This document shows, piece by piece, positions 23,528 through 35,539 of a DNA stretch of 64,000 nt (position 1 is the stretch's first letter; each line of letters opens with the position of its first letter). The DNA comes from Sacculina carcini (lineage: Eukaryota; Arthropoda; Thecostraca; Sacculinidae). The notes below the pieces were generated by a model that did no database searches, was not told the DNA's origin, and saw only the letters and a program-made list of their open reading frames with translations. Both the position numbers and the translations under genes were made by a program. Location: positions 5,313,664 to 5,377,663 of the forward strand of contig OU696576.1 in NCBI GenBank assembly GCA_916048095.2. The letters are read 5' to 3'.

Positions 23528-25090
23528 ATTTGCATGGGCGTTGTAAGCAAGTAGATTCATATTGAAGTCTCCAGTGATACACATACCATCGTAGTTTTTT
23601 ACGTTTGCTTCAGCCAGAATATCCGACAGTATACTAAGGAAGTTGTTAAAGCTGCCACTGGGTGGTCTATAGACACACACAATTAAGTATTTCTTTGCAA
23701 GTATGGCAAAATCTACACCAAGTGATTCTATAGAATCATTCAAAACAGTCACACTGTTGACCTTGATTGGTGACAGTTTGTTGGATATATACAGTGCGAC
23801 GCCTCCTCCATGCACATTTCTTGGGTTAAAAAACGCATTATAAGCAGGTATAGCATACAAATGCAATAAATGTGGTGCTAATCGTACTTCCGTTAATCCA
23901 ATGATATCAATGTTCATGGATAATTCACCTCATGTCATGTAACATGTCATTGAATAGTTGAAGGTTTGTCGGTATGGACCGAATGTTCATGTTTAGTACA
24001 CTAAATGACTTGTTAACAGGACTATTGATATGTGAATCACACAGCGAAACGTACTCACACCTAGGAATATCCACTTTCCTCTGACTGTTATATAATTCAT
24101 TTGAATGCATATCTGCAAGGTATTTGTTGGAATCAATCATCTTGAGTGATTGATTCAAAGGACTCATAATAACATCATAGACAAATCAAGAATAAAAAAA
24201 CTAGTTTCGCTTACGGCCACGTGACGCGGTTTTCGTGGTGGTTGCACTGTCTCTGGCTCCTCTGCCGGCCGTATCAGGTGTTTCAGCAGCGGTCGTCTGC
24301 ATGATGTCACTAGATTGTGCAGACTTGCTGTTTTCTGCCGATGTCCCAGCAGTGGCAATCTGTGAGGGAGGCCTCTCAACCGATACTCCGCCAGCAATTG
24401 TGTTGCCATTCTCGCCGCTGTGTTCACCGGCCCGGCGATAAACGCGATTTTTGACGACAAGAGTGGCACCGCGGAAGAACGCGACCTTTCCTTCGCTGCG
24501 AGCCCTTTGCAGGGCAGGCATCTGCTGCCTCACCATCTCCCGCGAAGCCGCACATAAATCTTCATCGACGTAGACGCCCGTGCCTCTCAGCTTTTTGGCG
24601 TTGCGTAAGACTGCATTTTTCTTGTGCCGATGTTGTTGAAACGCACATGAATTGTTCGGTTTTTGGCAGTCACTGGCCCCATTCTGTGTGGCTCCAGAGT
24701 GCTTTTCTGGTACCTCTTGCTTGTCAGTCTAAATTCGATATTTTTTTAGTTGTTTGTTACCAACTTTCCCCATTATTCTCCTCAACACCCACGAATCTCA
24801 AATTCTGGCGTCTACTGAAGTCGTCCATCTCATTTTGCCTTGCTTCGATCTTCTCTAGACTTTTTTCAGTTGGGCGATTTCATGCTTAGAGTCGTCAAGC
24901 TCAGCCTGGGTGAACTCCAGACTCTTTACTAGCTCACTTGTCTTCTCTTCCAGTTGAGCAATCCTGGATTTCATCTGTTCGGCAACGAAATTCATTGCCG
25001 TGTGGAATGATCGCTCTTGCGACTCCAACAACAGTTTAATGGCGTTCACGTCCATTACACACACGCACACACAAGCTTCACGATTTCAGC
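23528..25090 (-). mobile_element. LINE fragment: ORF1 and endonuclease N-terminus (CR1/L2 group)
   Basis: On the minus strand a coiled-coil ORF1 starts at about 25070 (MDVNAIKLLLESQERSFHTA, then heptads with IAQLEEKTSELVKSL). The next segment, DFSRRQNLRFVGVEENNGES, is typical of the RRM-like part of such ORF1 proteins, though frames are shifted and stops occur. ORF2 begins near 24167 and shows SVLNMNIRSI, IIGLTEVRL, GGGVALYISN, CVYRPPSGSF and CITGDFNMNLL, the order of an apurinic-type endonuclease. The element stops right after GDFN where the family-A copy ends. No RT is present. Confidence 0.8.
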
Positions 25091-25423
25091 AGCAGCACGT
25101 CCGCACAATATCAAGTCAAACAAACGAAATGTATACTTATGTATACAATACTTGATTTCACCAATGACTAACGAAATGTAACGAAACGAAATGAAATACA
25201 ATACTTGATTTCACCAATGAAGTATACAGTAGCAAGTATGTGTTTTGAGTATTAAGTTTGTTTCATTAATATTTAAAAACAATTTGTGCATCATATCAAG
25301 TCATCATATCATCATTCATCGTATCATCAATTCGTTCATCATCATCATATCATATCAAGCCACCAACTTAGTTTATCCAGTTCACTATTCATTGCATTCT
25401 CTAAGTCCACATTTTACCTGCAA
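25091..25423. repeat. Low-complexity spacer with short duplications
   Basis: A 20-base segment (AATACTTGATTTCACCAATG) occurs twice (25147 and 25201) near short GAAATG-type repeats. An ATCATC-rich stretch follows at about 25288-25360. No gene seen. Confidence 0.5.
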
Positions 25424-26180
25424 AAACAAGTTCGTATCATCTGTAGCGACAAAAACTACAACTGTACTTATAGACAATCGTGTCTGCATCACTTTCCCAC
25501 GCGCGTCTACAAAACGTCACAACACCACCACACTTTGCACAAGACTCTGTGGTGCAACGACGTCTCGCACCACTTCGCGGAACCCGCCAGGAGCAGTGTC
25601 CTCTGAGTCATTGCAATTGTATTCATCTATGTGTCATATATCGTATGTCGCAATAAACAGTCTGTCCATAACACTCGTCTTGCGTGTTTGTGCAGCTCCG
25701 TGGCAAGCCAATCGCCAAATTGGTGACCCCGACGTGATTCGACAGGACGAGTTCCCTGGACAGACTGTTTATTGTGACACATAGGACATACAGGGTATAC
25801 AATTGCAATGACTCAGATGACACTGCTCCTGGCGGGTTCTGCGAAGTAATGCTAGACGTCGTTGCACGTGGCGCGCCATTACTCCTTCAGGCTCACACCG
25901 TCTCATACCGGAGCACACCCGGACAAGCACACAATTCAGACAGTTCACACACAACTCTCTCTCTCTCTCACAGTACATAATCAAACCACACCACCTGCTT
26001 TTAAGAAACATAAACCAACTAAACATAAACCACCAGACGCACACACTGTGGCTGCGGCGAAGCACAACACGGCCGGCCCCAACGTTCAACTCGCTCACGC
26101 CTCGCCCGTGATCTTTAGTTCTCTGCCGCAGCTTGCCATATTTTCCATCACTGTTTCGTGGGTACCATAGTCAATCAATC
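25424..26180. mobile_element. Ty3/Gypsy LTR pair in inverted (tail-to-tail) orientation
   Basis: A plus-strand LTR end (to about 25719, with AATAAACAGTCTG as likely poly(A) signal region) is followed by a primer-binding-site-like TTGGTGACCCCGACGTGATT. A minus-strand LTR of the same family begins about 25 bp later and runs to about 26180. Shared segments include TTGCAATTGTAT and CGCCAGGAGCAGTGTC. These are fossil fragments, not a whole element. Confidence 0.65.
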
Positions 26181-26423
26181 CACTCTGGAACACTCATATC
26201 AAACACAACGTGTATTATTCTCCTCAGCCCTGCCTCGACTCCCCAGGGATGCCAGATTACATTACGTTACATCCCTCTTTCTTTACGAAGTGGACTCAAA
26301 CATTAAACAGCAAGAATAAGAGCCCACATGAAACAAATTGTACGAGCACACCCATACGATACAAGGCTTACTTGAAAACAACAGCACACAACACTTCGCA
26401 TGTCAAATACAAACAACAGTACA

Positions 26424-26870
26424 CTAAATGTCTTGAGTGTAGCGAAGAGGCTTCTTCACCACGTGACCGGAACGTGTTCTCTGATCGGTTGCTGACATCT
26501 GATCTTGAGTCCCTGGCGGATGAGAGTCGCCTGTCGCGACTCCAGCCTCAGCTACTCGGACGTCCACAGTCCTTAAAGACGTCGGCTGACTTACTAGAAC
26601 CTCATCTGGAGCTGACGCAGTGTCTCCTCGTCGTGCGCTCTTGTCTTGGCGGATGAAGACTCTGTTGCGACGGAACGTCTTGCCATCTGGTGTCACGACC
26701 TGATAGCTGCGGGGACCACATGGCTCAGTTACTCTTGCTGGCGTCCAGTGCCTGCCTTTGCCAGCAATCGGTTGTACAAATATGGATTCTTCCCCCTCCA
26801 ATCGAGGAAGTTCTCTCCTGGAGCAATATCGGTCCGCCATCCTCTGTACATACATATTGACGTACATATT
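26424..26870 (-). mobile_element. Ty3/Gypsy fragment: integrase C-terminal end, minus strand
   Basis: The minus-strand coding end contains GKGRHWTPARV, PRSYQVVTPDGKTFRRNR and TRSGHVVKKPLRY, the usual end of a Ty3/Gypsy pol. It lies just upstream, in element orientation, of the minus-strand LTR at 25746-26180, so the two probably form the 3' end of one fossil copy. The rest of the element is absent. Confidence 0.75.
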
Positions 26871-28300
26871 GACGATGATCGACAGATTTACCAGGTGGCC
26901 TGAAGTCTGCCCAATGCCTGATATATCCGCAGACACAGTTGCCCGCTGTTTCATCAGCACTTGGATATCCAGGTATGGCGTACCACACACCATTGTGTCC
27001 GACCGAGGCTCACAATTCACCTCTCGCCTGTGGCAACAAATCACGGCACGTCTCGGGGCTGAATCACTGCACACCACTGTCTACAACCCCAGCGCCAACG
27101 GCCTCGTCGAACGCCTACACCGACAACTCAAATGTGCTCTACGCGACTGTCCAAATTGGATTGACCGCCTTCTAATCGTGATGCTGGGAATACGCGCCTC
27201 TGTCAAAGAATCGGTACAGTGCTCATCAGCACAGCTGGTTTTAGGCACACCTTTACGACTGCCAGGTGAAATGTTCGCCAAAATGAGTGATATTTCACCC
27301 CAACAGGTCGCACGAGAACTGTCGCAGCACTTCGCAAGGATCCGCCCAATCCAGAGCAGGCCGACGACCACAGCTGACACATTTACTCTGCCTGCGCTCA
27401 ACACTGCAGAATACGTGTTTGTGCGTAACGACGGCCACCTTCGTCCTTTGCAGCCTGTCTACACTGGTCCGTACCGCGTGCTCAAGCGCACACCAAAAAC
27501 ATTCACGATTGAACGTAACGGCGAGGACACAATCTGCGTGGACCGACTACGACCGGCTTTCTTGGAAAACGCTTCCATCAGCTTTCCACAAGAGACCGCT
27601 GTATCCATCTTCCAGCCGCAATCTGCCTCCAGCAAAACTCCTGCGCGAAACTGCTCCGGATCAAGAATCCCGGTTCTGCGTACGCGTATCACTCGTTCCG
27701 GTCGTGTTGTCCGCCCCCCAGTCCGTTTTTCTCCTTGAACTGGAGGGGGGCTCCTGTGGCGCCTGTTCAAACGTAGGTCAATAACATTTGCCCATACACC
27801 ACAAACACACACTCTACCAGCGCTTCAGCGGTACGCGTCCCGGAGGTGTATGTCCCCTGCACACAGACATACACCACGTACAAACACCAGCCAACTTGCA
27901 CCAACCCGGTACAGCGTCGCGTCCCGGAGGTGTATGTCCCCTGCACACAGACATACACCACGTACAAACACCAGTCAGTGCGCACCAACCCTCTTCAGTG
28001 TCTGGGCCAACATCTGGTTCGCATCCGCCTGACCACATCCTCAACCATGGATGCAGCAGCCATCGAGGGCAACATCTGGTCCACAGCCGTGCGCCCAGAC
28101 CATATGTGACCCAGAACACAAGGCGACAACATACGCACATACACACACATTCCCAATCACACACGCCAGCGACGTATAAAACACCGTCACACACTCTTCC
28201 ACAACCAGTCCACAGAACTCACCCTGTTGCTGGCTCGCTCTGTTGTTCACCATTGCTTGTGTTTTGTTTCGCCACAGTAAGTAACCGCCTCTGAACTGTG
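26871..28300 (+). mobile_element. Ty3/Gypsy fragment: integrase and 3' LTR, plus strand
   Basis: The integrase core (DRFTRWPEVCPMPDISADTV, VSDRGSQFTS, YNPSANGLVERLHR) and C-terminal region run to about 27738. A purine-rich TGGAGGGGGG follows, and then the LTR starting near 27750. The integrase is close in sequence to that of the 42579-47360 element. Two 84-bp tandem units with GGAGGTGTATGTCCCCTGCA lie inside the LTR (27836 and 27920). The LTR's 3' boundary is approximate. It is a broken, 5'-truncated fossil. Confidence 0.75.
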
Positions 28301-28440
28301 ATCTCTTGTGAATATATATTGTGTTGTCGTCCCCCATTGTGTCGTTCGCCAGACCCAAGGGGGTTGCAACAATGTAAACAATTCAATATGAACCAATCAA
28401 CAGTAAATAAAATATTCAATAAGATATATCGTCCAACCGC

Positions 28441-28577
28441 TCAGATTCGAATCACAGAATCGACTCTGGCCAGATTCGAATCCGCTCAGATTCGATTCAC
28501 AGAATCGACTCTGGCCAGACTCGAATCCGCCTAGGTTCGATTCGCTCAAAATCGACTCTGGCCAGATTCGACTTCGC
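28441..28577 (+). repeat. Three 45-47-bp tandem units with tRNA B-box-like cores
   Basis: Units are at 28441-28485, 28486-28530 and 28531-28577. Each has GATTCGAATC- or GGTTCGATTC-type cores plus AATCGACTCTGGCCAGA. GATTCGAATC and TCTGGCCAGA are perfect 10-bp palindromes. GGTTCGATTC matches the internal B box of tRNA genes. No tRNA fold is seen around them. Confidence 0.8.
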
Positions 28578-28624
28578 TCATTATTCAAGTTGTTATACTG
28601 CAGGTTTAAAATGTTACTATAAAA

Positions 28625-31600
28625 TGGTTGCGCATTTGCTTCATTTATGCTAAAGGGCGTCGTGGTTGATCTCTGTTGTTGGTTGGTGGTTTGTGTAGTT
28701 CAGACTTGTCGTTATGTTGATTTGTTACTGATAAGAACATACAGCTATCATCCTTTCAGGAATATATGTCATATATTTGTCAGCTGTCTGTTTCTCATCA
28801 TTGTTTATGATAGCTGTAACTTAGATACTGAATTCAGACATGTCTGATGAGGAAACCCGTACACCATCGAACATCACCATATCACAAACGGCACTGGAGC
28901 AAATAATTTTTACGGCTGTACGCGCGGCTACTCAAGTCTCCGCACCACCTATACAGACCTCGCTCCTGGATAAACCGAAACGACCTACAGTTGGAGTAGG
29001 CATTTCATCAGAGAAATGGTCGCATTTTCTGAGCAAGTGGCAGCGATATAAGAGTATAGCCTCTATCCCCACTGGGTGCTCTTCCAGCCAGCCCTTAGAG
29101 TGTTGCGACGATGAAGTTCAGCTGCATGTGTACCGGGTGCTGGGTGCGGATGCCCACACAAAATCTGAAACTGACGTCCTGTCCACCATTAAAGAATTTT
29201 CCGTCCCACCAGAGAACCTTCTGGTAAATCGTACGATTTTGCGCGGAATGACTCAAGATCACGACGAAGGTGTGCAGCATTTCGTCAGTCGACTCCGTGG
29301 TCAAGCAGAATCATGCAATTACACAGTACAATGTCCCAACACTTCGTGTAACTGTACTGTCTCTTACACCGAGTCTGAAGTGAAGGACCAGCTGTGTAAA
29401 GGCCTGGCCGACCCGGGGATTCAACAGGACCTGCTCGCCACATCAAATCAGAATATGAATCTGCGAGAGGTAGTGGCATTTGTGGAGGCGCGAGAGACAA
29501 GCAAACGAACACAGCATGTTCTCACAGACACCGCAAACACAAGCTCCATACAATCCCGCCGCGCGCCGTCGACATATAAGCTCAACAAGATGAGTATCCG
29601 CAGCGATCCGCATAGCGATACAAAAAATAAAAGCAGCGAACATGACGAAACTACATGCCAATGGTGCGGCCAAGACGGTCATGGTGCGAAATCTTCGTTC
29701 AAAGTGCGTCAACAGCGTTGTCCCGCATTCGACCACACCTTTCAACGCTGCGGCCGCCGCTTTCATTTTGACAAAATGTGTCGCGGTACAGCGCGCATTC
29801 AAAGCGGCCAAAACGCTAGCGCAGCGAGCAACGCCACCGTCGAGGAGGCTTTCCTGCTGAACCACATCGGCATTTTGGCCGACATCAGAACGTCAAAACG
29901 CACCAGCGGGTGCCGACCGGTCAAGACAATCCTTCTGGGCCACGAGGAACATGACGGACTGCTCGGGTGGCACGCTTCGTGTATTCAAAACGAACCCAGC
30001 GTTCGAGTGCAAATATATGTGTGCACGGACACGTACCAGCACTACAAAGTTCAGCCTCCATCACATCGTCCAACATACTGTAGCGCTATTGCTGACACAG
30101 GCGCACGGACCACAGTTTGTGGCACGCAGCTGCTGCATGCTCTCAGGATCCACCCACACGATTTTGTTCCTGTTAGACAAAAATTGTGTGGCGCTAATCG
30201 ATCTGCGCTGCGAATTCTCGGTGGTGTCTTTCTGGCTATAAGAGCGGCCGACAAAAACGGCGATCATCGTGTAACTCACCAACTGTGCTACGTTCAGGCA
30301 GACAACCCTAATGCTTTTTATCTTAGTCGGCAGGCGTGTGCACAGCTTGGTATCATATCCCACGATTTTCCGCAAGTTGGTGGTTCATTATCATCAGTAT
30401 CCGCCCTGGCAACAGCAGATTCGGCTCAAGAGCAGACAACACAGGAGCCCCACACGTGTGACTGTCCTCGTCGACGTAGCGCGCCACAAATACCGGCAAA
30501 GCCGCCGATGGCCCTGGTTGAAGCAAACAGAGAACGACTAGAGAAATGGATCCTACAATATTACAGTGAGAGTGTGTTCAACACATGCGGACATCAACCC
30601 CTCCCATCGATGACTGGTCCACCACTGCAGATTCATGTGGACCCCACTGTGAACCCCACTGTGCTGACCTCACGCGGTGCACACTCCGATTCCCGTTCTA
30701 GTGCACTGGCGTGCTGACGTGAAGGCTGCTATCGACAGAGATGTCCGCCTCGGCGTCATCGAACCCGTCCCGGTCGGTTCCCCAGTAGCCTGGTGTGCCC
30801 GCATGGTGACGGTGGCGAAAAAAGACGGCAGCCCGCGTCGTACTGTAGATCTTCAGGCATTGAACGCGGCTTCAATACGACAGACACATCATACTCAACC
30901 CCCTTTTCACCAAGTAGCAATGGTACCACATAACACAAAGAAAACAACGTGTGACGCCTGGAACGGATATCATAGCGTACCCATTGTGGAGCAAGATAGG
31001 CACTTGACCAATTTCATCACCCCTTGGGGACTCTACCGTTATACGTGCATGCCCCAAGGATACATGGCAGCGGCTGATGCGTACACGAGACGTTTTGACG
31101 AAATCATAGCAGACATACCCAACAAAACCAAGTGTGACACACTGTTGCGGTCAAATGATATTGCTACTTGTTTCACCGACACATGTAAATTTTTGACGCG
31201 TTGTGGCAACAATGGCCTTATTTTGAATCCAAAAAAAAATTCAGTTTTCTCAAGACACTGTGGAGTTTGCGGGATTCACTGTGACGTCGTCCAGCGTGAA
31301 ACCCAGTGAAACGTTCCTCCAAGCCGTGCGAAATTTTCCTGCACCTAAAAATATCACTGATATAAGGGCGTGGTTCGGTTTAGTTAATCAAGCTTCCTAC
31401 GCATTCGCCAAAACCGAACAAATGGCCCCGTTTCGCGACCTCCTCAAACCATCCTCCCAGTTTCAGTGGAACGGTGAATTGCAACGCCTATTCGAAGTCA
31501 CAAAACAGCAAGTCATTGACGCAGTTACTGACGGTGTCCGCATGTTCGACACTGATCGAGTCACATGTTTAAGTGCCGACTGGTCCAAAACCGGTACTGG

Positions 31601-33794
31601 GTTCCTCCTAACCCAGAAATACTGCAGCTGCCCTGCCATTCATCCGCGCTGCTGCCCATCTGGCTGGAAACTGGTTTTTGCAGGCAGTCAGCTCAACACA
31701 TCTGCCGAGTCCAATTACTCGCCCGTCGAAGGCGAATGTCTAGCCGTAGTGAAAGCCTTAGAAAAGTCCAGGTACTTTACACTGGGATGCCAAACACTGC
31801 TGGTAACCACGGACCATAAACCGCTTCTGAAAATCCTCGGAGATCGGAGAATGGAGGACATCGACAATCCAAGACTGTTGAAACTCAAAGAGCGGACGCT
31901 GCGGTTTTCTTTCGACACTGTGTACATACCAGGCAAAAACAACAGCGGTGCAGATGCCGTTTCCAGATACCCCAGCGCGTGCGCATCCTTCATCTCCCAT
32001 ATCTTATCGGATATAAACGACCCACCTATGGACGACTCGCCTGCCACTCAACCGTCGTCTTCAGAGATGTCTGTGGACCAGTACATCGAAGGTGTTACCT
32101 ATGCATCGCTGTAGGCAATTGACGACTTACGAGCAGTTACGTTGGAGCGAGTTTGCAACGCGACAATTAGTGATCCGGTGATGCGTCAGCTTCTGCACTA
32201 CGTCCAAGACGGCATGCCCACAAAACCTGACCTATTGTCAAGAGAATCGCGTAAATATCACTCACTCAGACACCACTTATCCACAGTGGATTCCGTAATC
32301 CTGTACAAACAGCGAGTGGTCATCCCTGCAATGCTACGCAAAGAAGTGCTTGACAATCTACACGGCGCTCATCAGGGTGTGACTTCAATGGCAGCTCGGG
32401 CTGCGACTTCCGTATTCTGGCCGGGCATCAGCGCCGACATGAAGCGCACACGCGAGCGATGTGCTGCTTGCAATGCCATGGCTCCCTCTCAACCTCAGCA
32501 ACCTCCCATAACACCCGTCACACCACTGTATCCTTTCCAATACGTTTGTTCCACCTACTTCCACCATCAAGGCTCTGAATATCTGGTCATTGTCGATCGT
32601 TACTCTAACTGGCCGTCTGTAGTTCAAATCAAAACAGGCGATGGCTCCCACGAGCTAGGGGAGGCTCTTAAGACCTATTGTGCCACCCATGGTATACCTG
32701 AAGAGCTCTCATCTGATGGTGGGCCGACTTATATATCCGCTGTTACACAACGATTCATGCGTGAATGGGGCATTCGGCACCGACAATCTTCAGTGGGCTT
32801 CACAGCAACTGTCGAGCAGAGCTGGCAATCAAGACCATCAAGCGTCTTATAACTGGCAACTGTGGTCCTCTCGGGCAATTGGACACGGACAGATTTCGTC
32901 GCGCCATTTACAATACAATAACACCCCGGATCCAGACACACGTCTTTCCCCGGCACAAATTGTTTTTGGCCGTCAAATTCGCGATTTTCAGCCTGTACAT
33001 CCGGACTCATACTAACCAGCAGCTGTATGGCGCCTGAGTGCTGATCAGCGCGAGTCAGCTCTCGCACGACGTCACATCCGTCAACATGAGGTTCTGTCTG
33101 AACACACCGTCAGACTACCGCCGCTAAAAGTGGGCGACCATGTGTACGTCCAAAACCAAATCGGCAACCACCCTCGACGTTGGGACCGGTCTGGCATCAT
33201 CGTGGAAGTGCGGCAACATGACCAGTATGGCGTAACTATTCACACGAGGAAATACCATCCACCGAGTACAGCGCCGGTCCGCCTAACCAGGATACTGCCT
33301 GCGGTAGAACATCACCTGTAGCCGAACGTTCTGCTGTATCTCACCCTGCTGGACCTACAGCTTCACCTCCTGCGGCAGTCATGCCGTCAGCCAGGCGTCC
33401 AGAGGAGTCCTCTTCTGATGTGGACAACCCAACACCCCAGGTTGCGTTTGGCGACGTTCCTGCTGGCAGATCGCCGGTTACCGCTGATCGAGGTGTTCGC
33501 CGCTCGACGCGCACCATTAGGCGGAATCGCCGATTTGACGACTACATCTTATTTTCTCCTCATTAACGCAATATGTGTATATCGCTTGTCCATGCAGGGG
33601 GAGATATACAATGGTTGCGCATTTGCTTCATTTATGCTAAAGGGCGTCGTGGTTGATCTCTGTTGTTGGTTGGTGGTTTGTGTAGTTCAGACTTATCGTT
33701 ATGTTGATTTGTTACTGATAAGAACATACAGCTATCATCCTTTCAGGAATATATGTCATATATTTGTCAGCTGTCTGTTTCTCATCATTGTTTA
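28625..33794 (+). mobile_element. Ty3/Gypsy element with short LTRs, full length but broken
   Basis: LTRs of 183 bp (28625-28807 and 33612-33794) differ at about one base, which points to a recent insertion. Parts in order: gag (from 28840) with a Cys/His cluster (CQWCGQDGHG), protease-like region near 30080 (IADTGARTTVCG), reverse transcriptase from about 30680, RNase H near 31540-31980, integrase from about 32150 with HQGVTSMAARAATSVFWPG and DRYSNWPS. The integrase resembles those of Gypsy elements often annotated K02A2.6-like. The element is broken in roughly half a dozen places. A 9-bp GTTACTATA lies at both outer edges (28613-28621 and 33795-33803). Confidence 0.85.
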
Positions 33795-33803
33795 GTTACT
33801 ATA

Positions 33804-35389
33804 TGGTATTAGAATGTTACTATCGGTGTATGAGGGTAATTTTCCAGTTTTGTCACTATACACATAATTATACACATTATTTGACATATACTTTTGCAAC
33901 TATGTCTGACTTCAATCAAAATCATAACAAATTTCATAACAACCGTAATTTCCTCTTACGCCAAGAAAGTGAAAGTTGAAGCATGAGAAACATAATTTAA
34001 CAGCGAATGTTCAAAATGAATAAAATATACAAATAAATACATGTTTCAGTGTAGTTTATTGATTCAGTTATTAATATTTATATGTATTGTTGGTTGCTGT
34101 TTCTATTGAGTCATGCTTAATTTTGTGTATTTAGTTTGCGCACTTGACCAAGACCGAGTTTTCAGTTATTATTGTTTGTTGTACCGCATCTGCACTCGTT
34201 GATTTGGCTCTTTACGAAGCTATACAACTGAACAACGTGTAAGTGAACAACGTGAATCCTATGGACCGACTGTATTCACACTCACAGACACAACAGGACA
34301 GGACGAACCGGACACGCGTACAAACAAGTTCACGCACACATGGCCCAACAACTAACACAATGACGTGGACAAACATGACAAACAGAAAAACAAACAAATC
34401 GACGTACACACCGCTGGTAGGGTCATGAGGTGGCGTAAGACGAAATTTGTGTCGCACCAAAAATTCTCGAATCCAGTTGAGAAATTGCAATATGAAAATG
34501 GAGGCAATCATGGATATAACAAACTAGCCAATTCGGTCGCAGTTTTCTTTACTGCGAGCGCAATTTGTCATATTTGTGACTGAGCGGAGATCCATGAGAA
34601 CGGCTTATGCAGCGAAACGATTAAAAACAATTGAAAGATAGGGCATTGCCGTTCCACGTGCGCTTACAGAAACAAACCACACTGAAACAACAAAGTTTGT
34701 TAAGCAAACCAACTCCGTGCGGTGCTCGAGGACAAAGCAAGGACACATGCGCACACGCATACACACATTACGACATACCTCAGCCAATCAGAGGCGAGCT
34801 GATACATCAGACACTCCATCTACCGACACATCGCGCACTTCACGAATTACAACACACGTGCAACCAACGCCACCTACTAGGTGGCGTTGATCCTACGCAC
34901 CACATTGTTAGCAGTAGCGGATACAATACAAACAACAAATAACAAACAATACAAACAATATTTTGACCTCTTAATGAGCTCTTCATCTCCCTGAAACCCT
35001 GGATCTGCCAGTGACTGGCACACGCACGAACACACGAAACACACCGACATCCACATCACGCACGCTCAATAAAATCGTTCAACCACCGTTTGTTTCAATG
35101 CGATTTTAGCACGCGTCAAGAAATTTAATTAGGTTTTCGATAGCTATTTAGTATATCCTATCATTTGCTCGAGTCCAAACACACCTGATTAGAGCAACTG
35201 TATTTCGCTTTGTATGCGTGAGAGATGTTGGGAGATTGTGCGAGATGTTGAGAGATTCTCCTGGTTACACATCAGACTCGATTCTAGACTCGATTCTGAC
35301 GATTCTGCTGTCAGTCAAAATCGATTCTGACGATTCTCAGAAATCCTATTCTTGCTCAGCCCTACCGCTCACGTTCTGCTGGCTTGCAG
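33804..35389. other. No gene recognised; AT-rich then A/C-rich spacer
   Basis: The first half is AT-rich. From about 34240 the DNA becomes CA-rich with scattered ACACACG motifs. A stretch at about 34790-35090 ends in CACGCTCAATAAAATCG and could be an old LTR end, but I found no partner. At 35270-35340 a short run of GACTCGATTCT/GACGATTCT repeats echoes the 28441 array. Confidence 0.4.
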
Positions 35390-35480
35390 GAGCATCGCGC
35401 CACTGGGCGTGGCTGCAAGCCTTTGCGGACGTTTCCGCCAGGCGCCGCCACGGGCACTGGCTGCGGCATCTGGCGTGTTT
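35390..35480 (+). CDS. Candidate isolated host exon, product unknown
   Basis: A GC-rich 91-base segment is bounded by a good acceptor (CTGCTGGCTTGCAG) and a GT donor (TTT|GTATGTG). One frame reads ASRHWAWLQAFADVSARRRH and continues GHWLRHLACL with no stop. The composition contrasts sharply with the flanks. I do not recognise the protein, and the frame stays open upstream of the acceptor too, so this is weak evidence. Confidence 0.25.
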
Positions 35481-35539
35481 GTATGTGTGTGTGTGTGTTT
35501 GTGTGTGTGTTTGTGTGTTTGTGGCATTCATCAGTCGTA

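Noticed and set aside
28438-28580. tRNA gene suggested by the B-box-like cores
   Set aside because: No A box, no cloverleaf and no acceptor stem could be formed around any core.
29642-30541. Several alternative frames across the Gypsy element
   Set aside because: They are shadows of the gag and protease region of that element in other frames.
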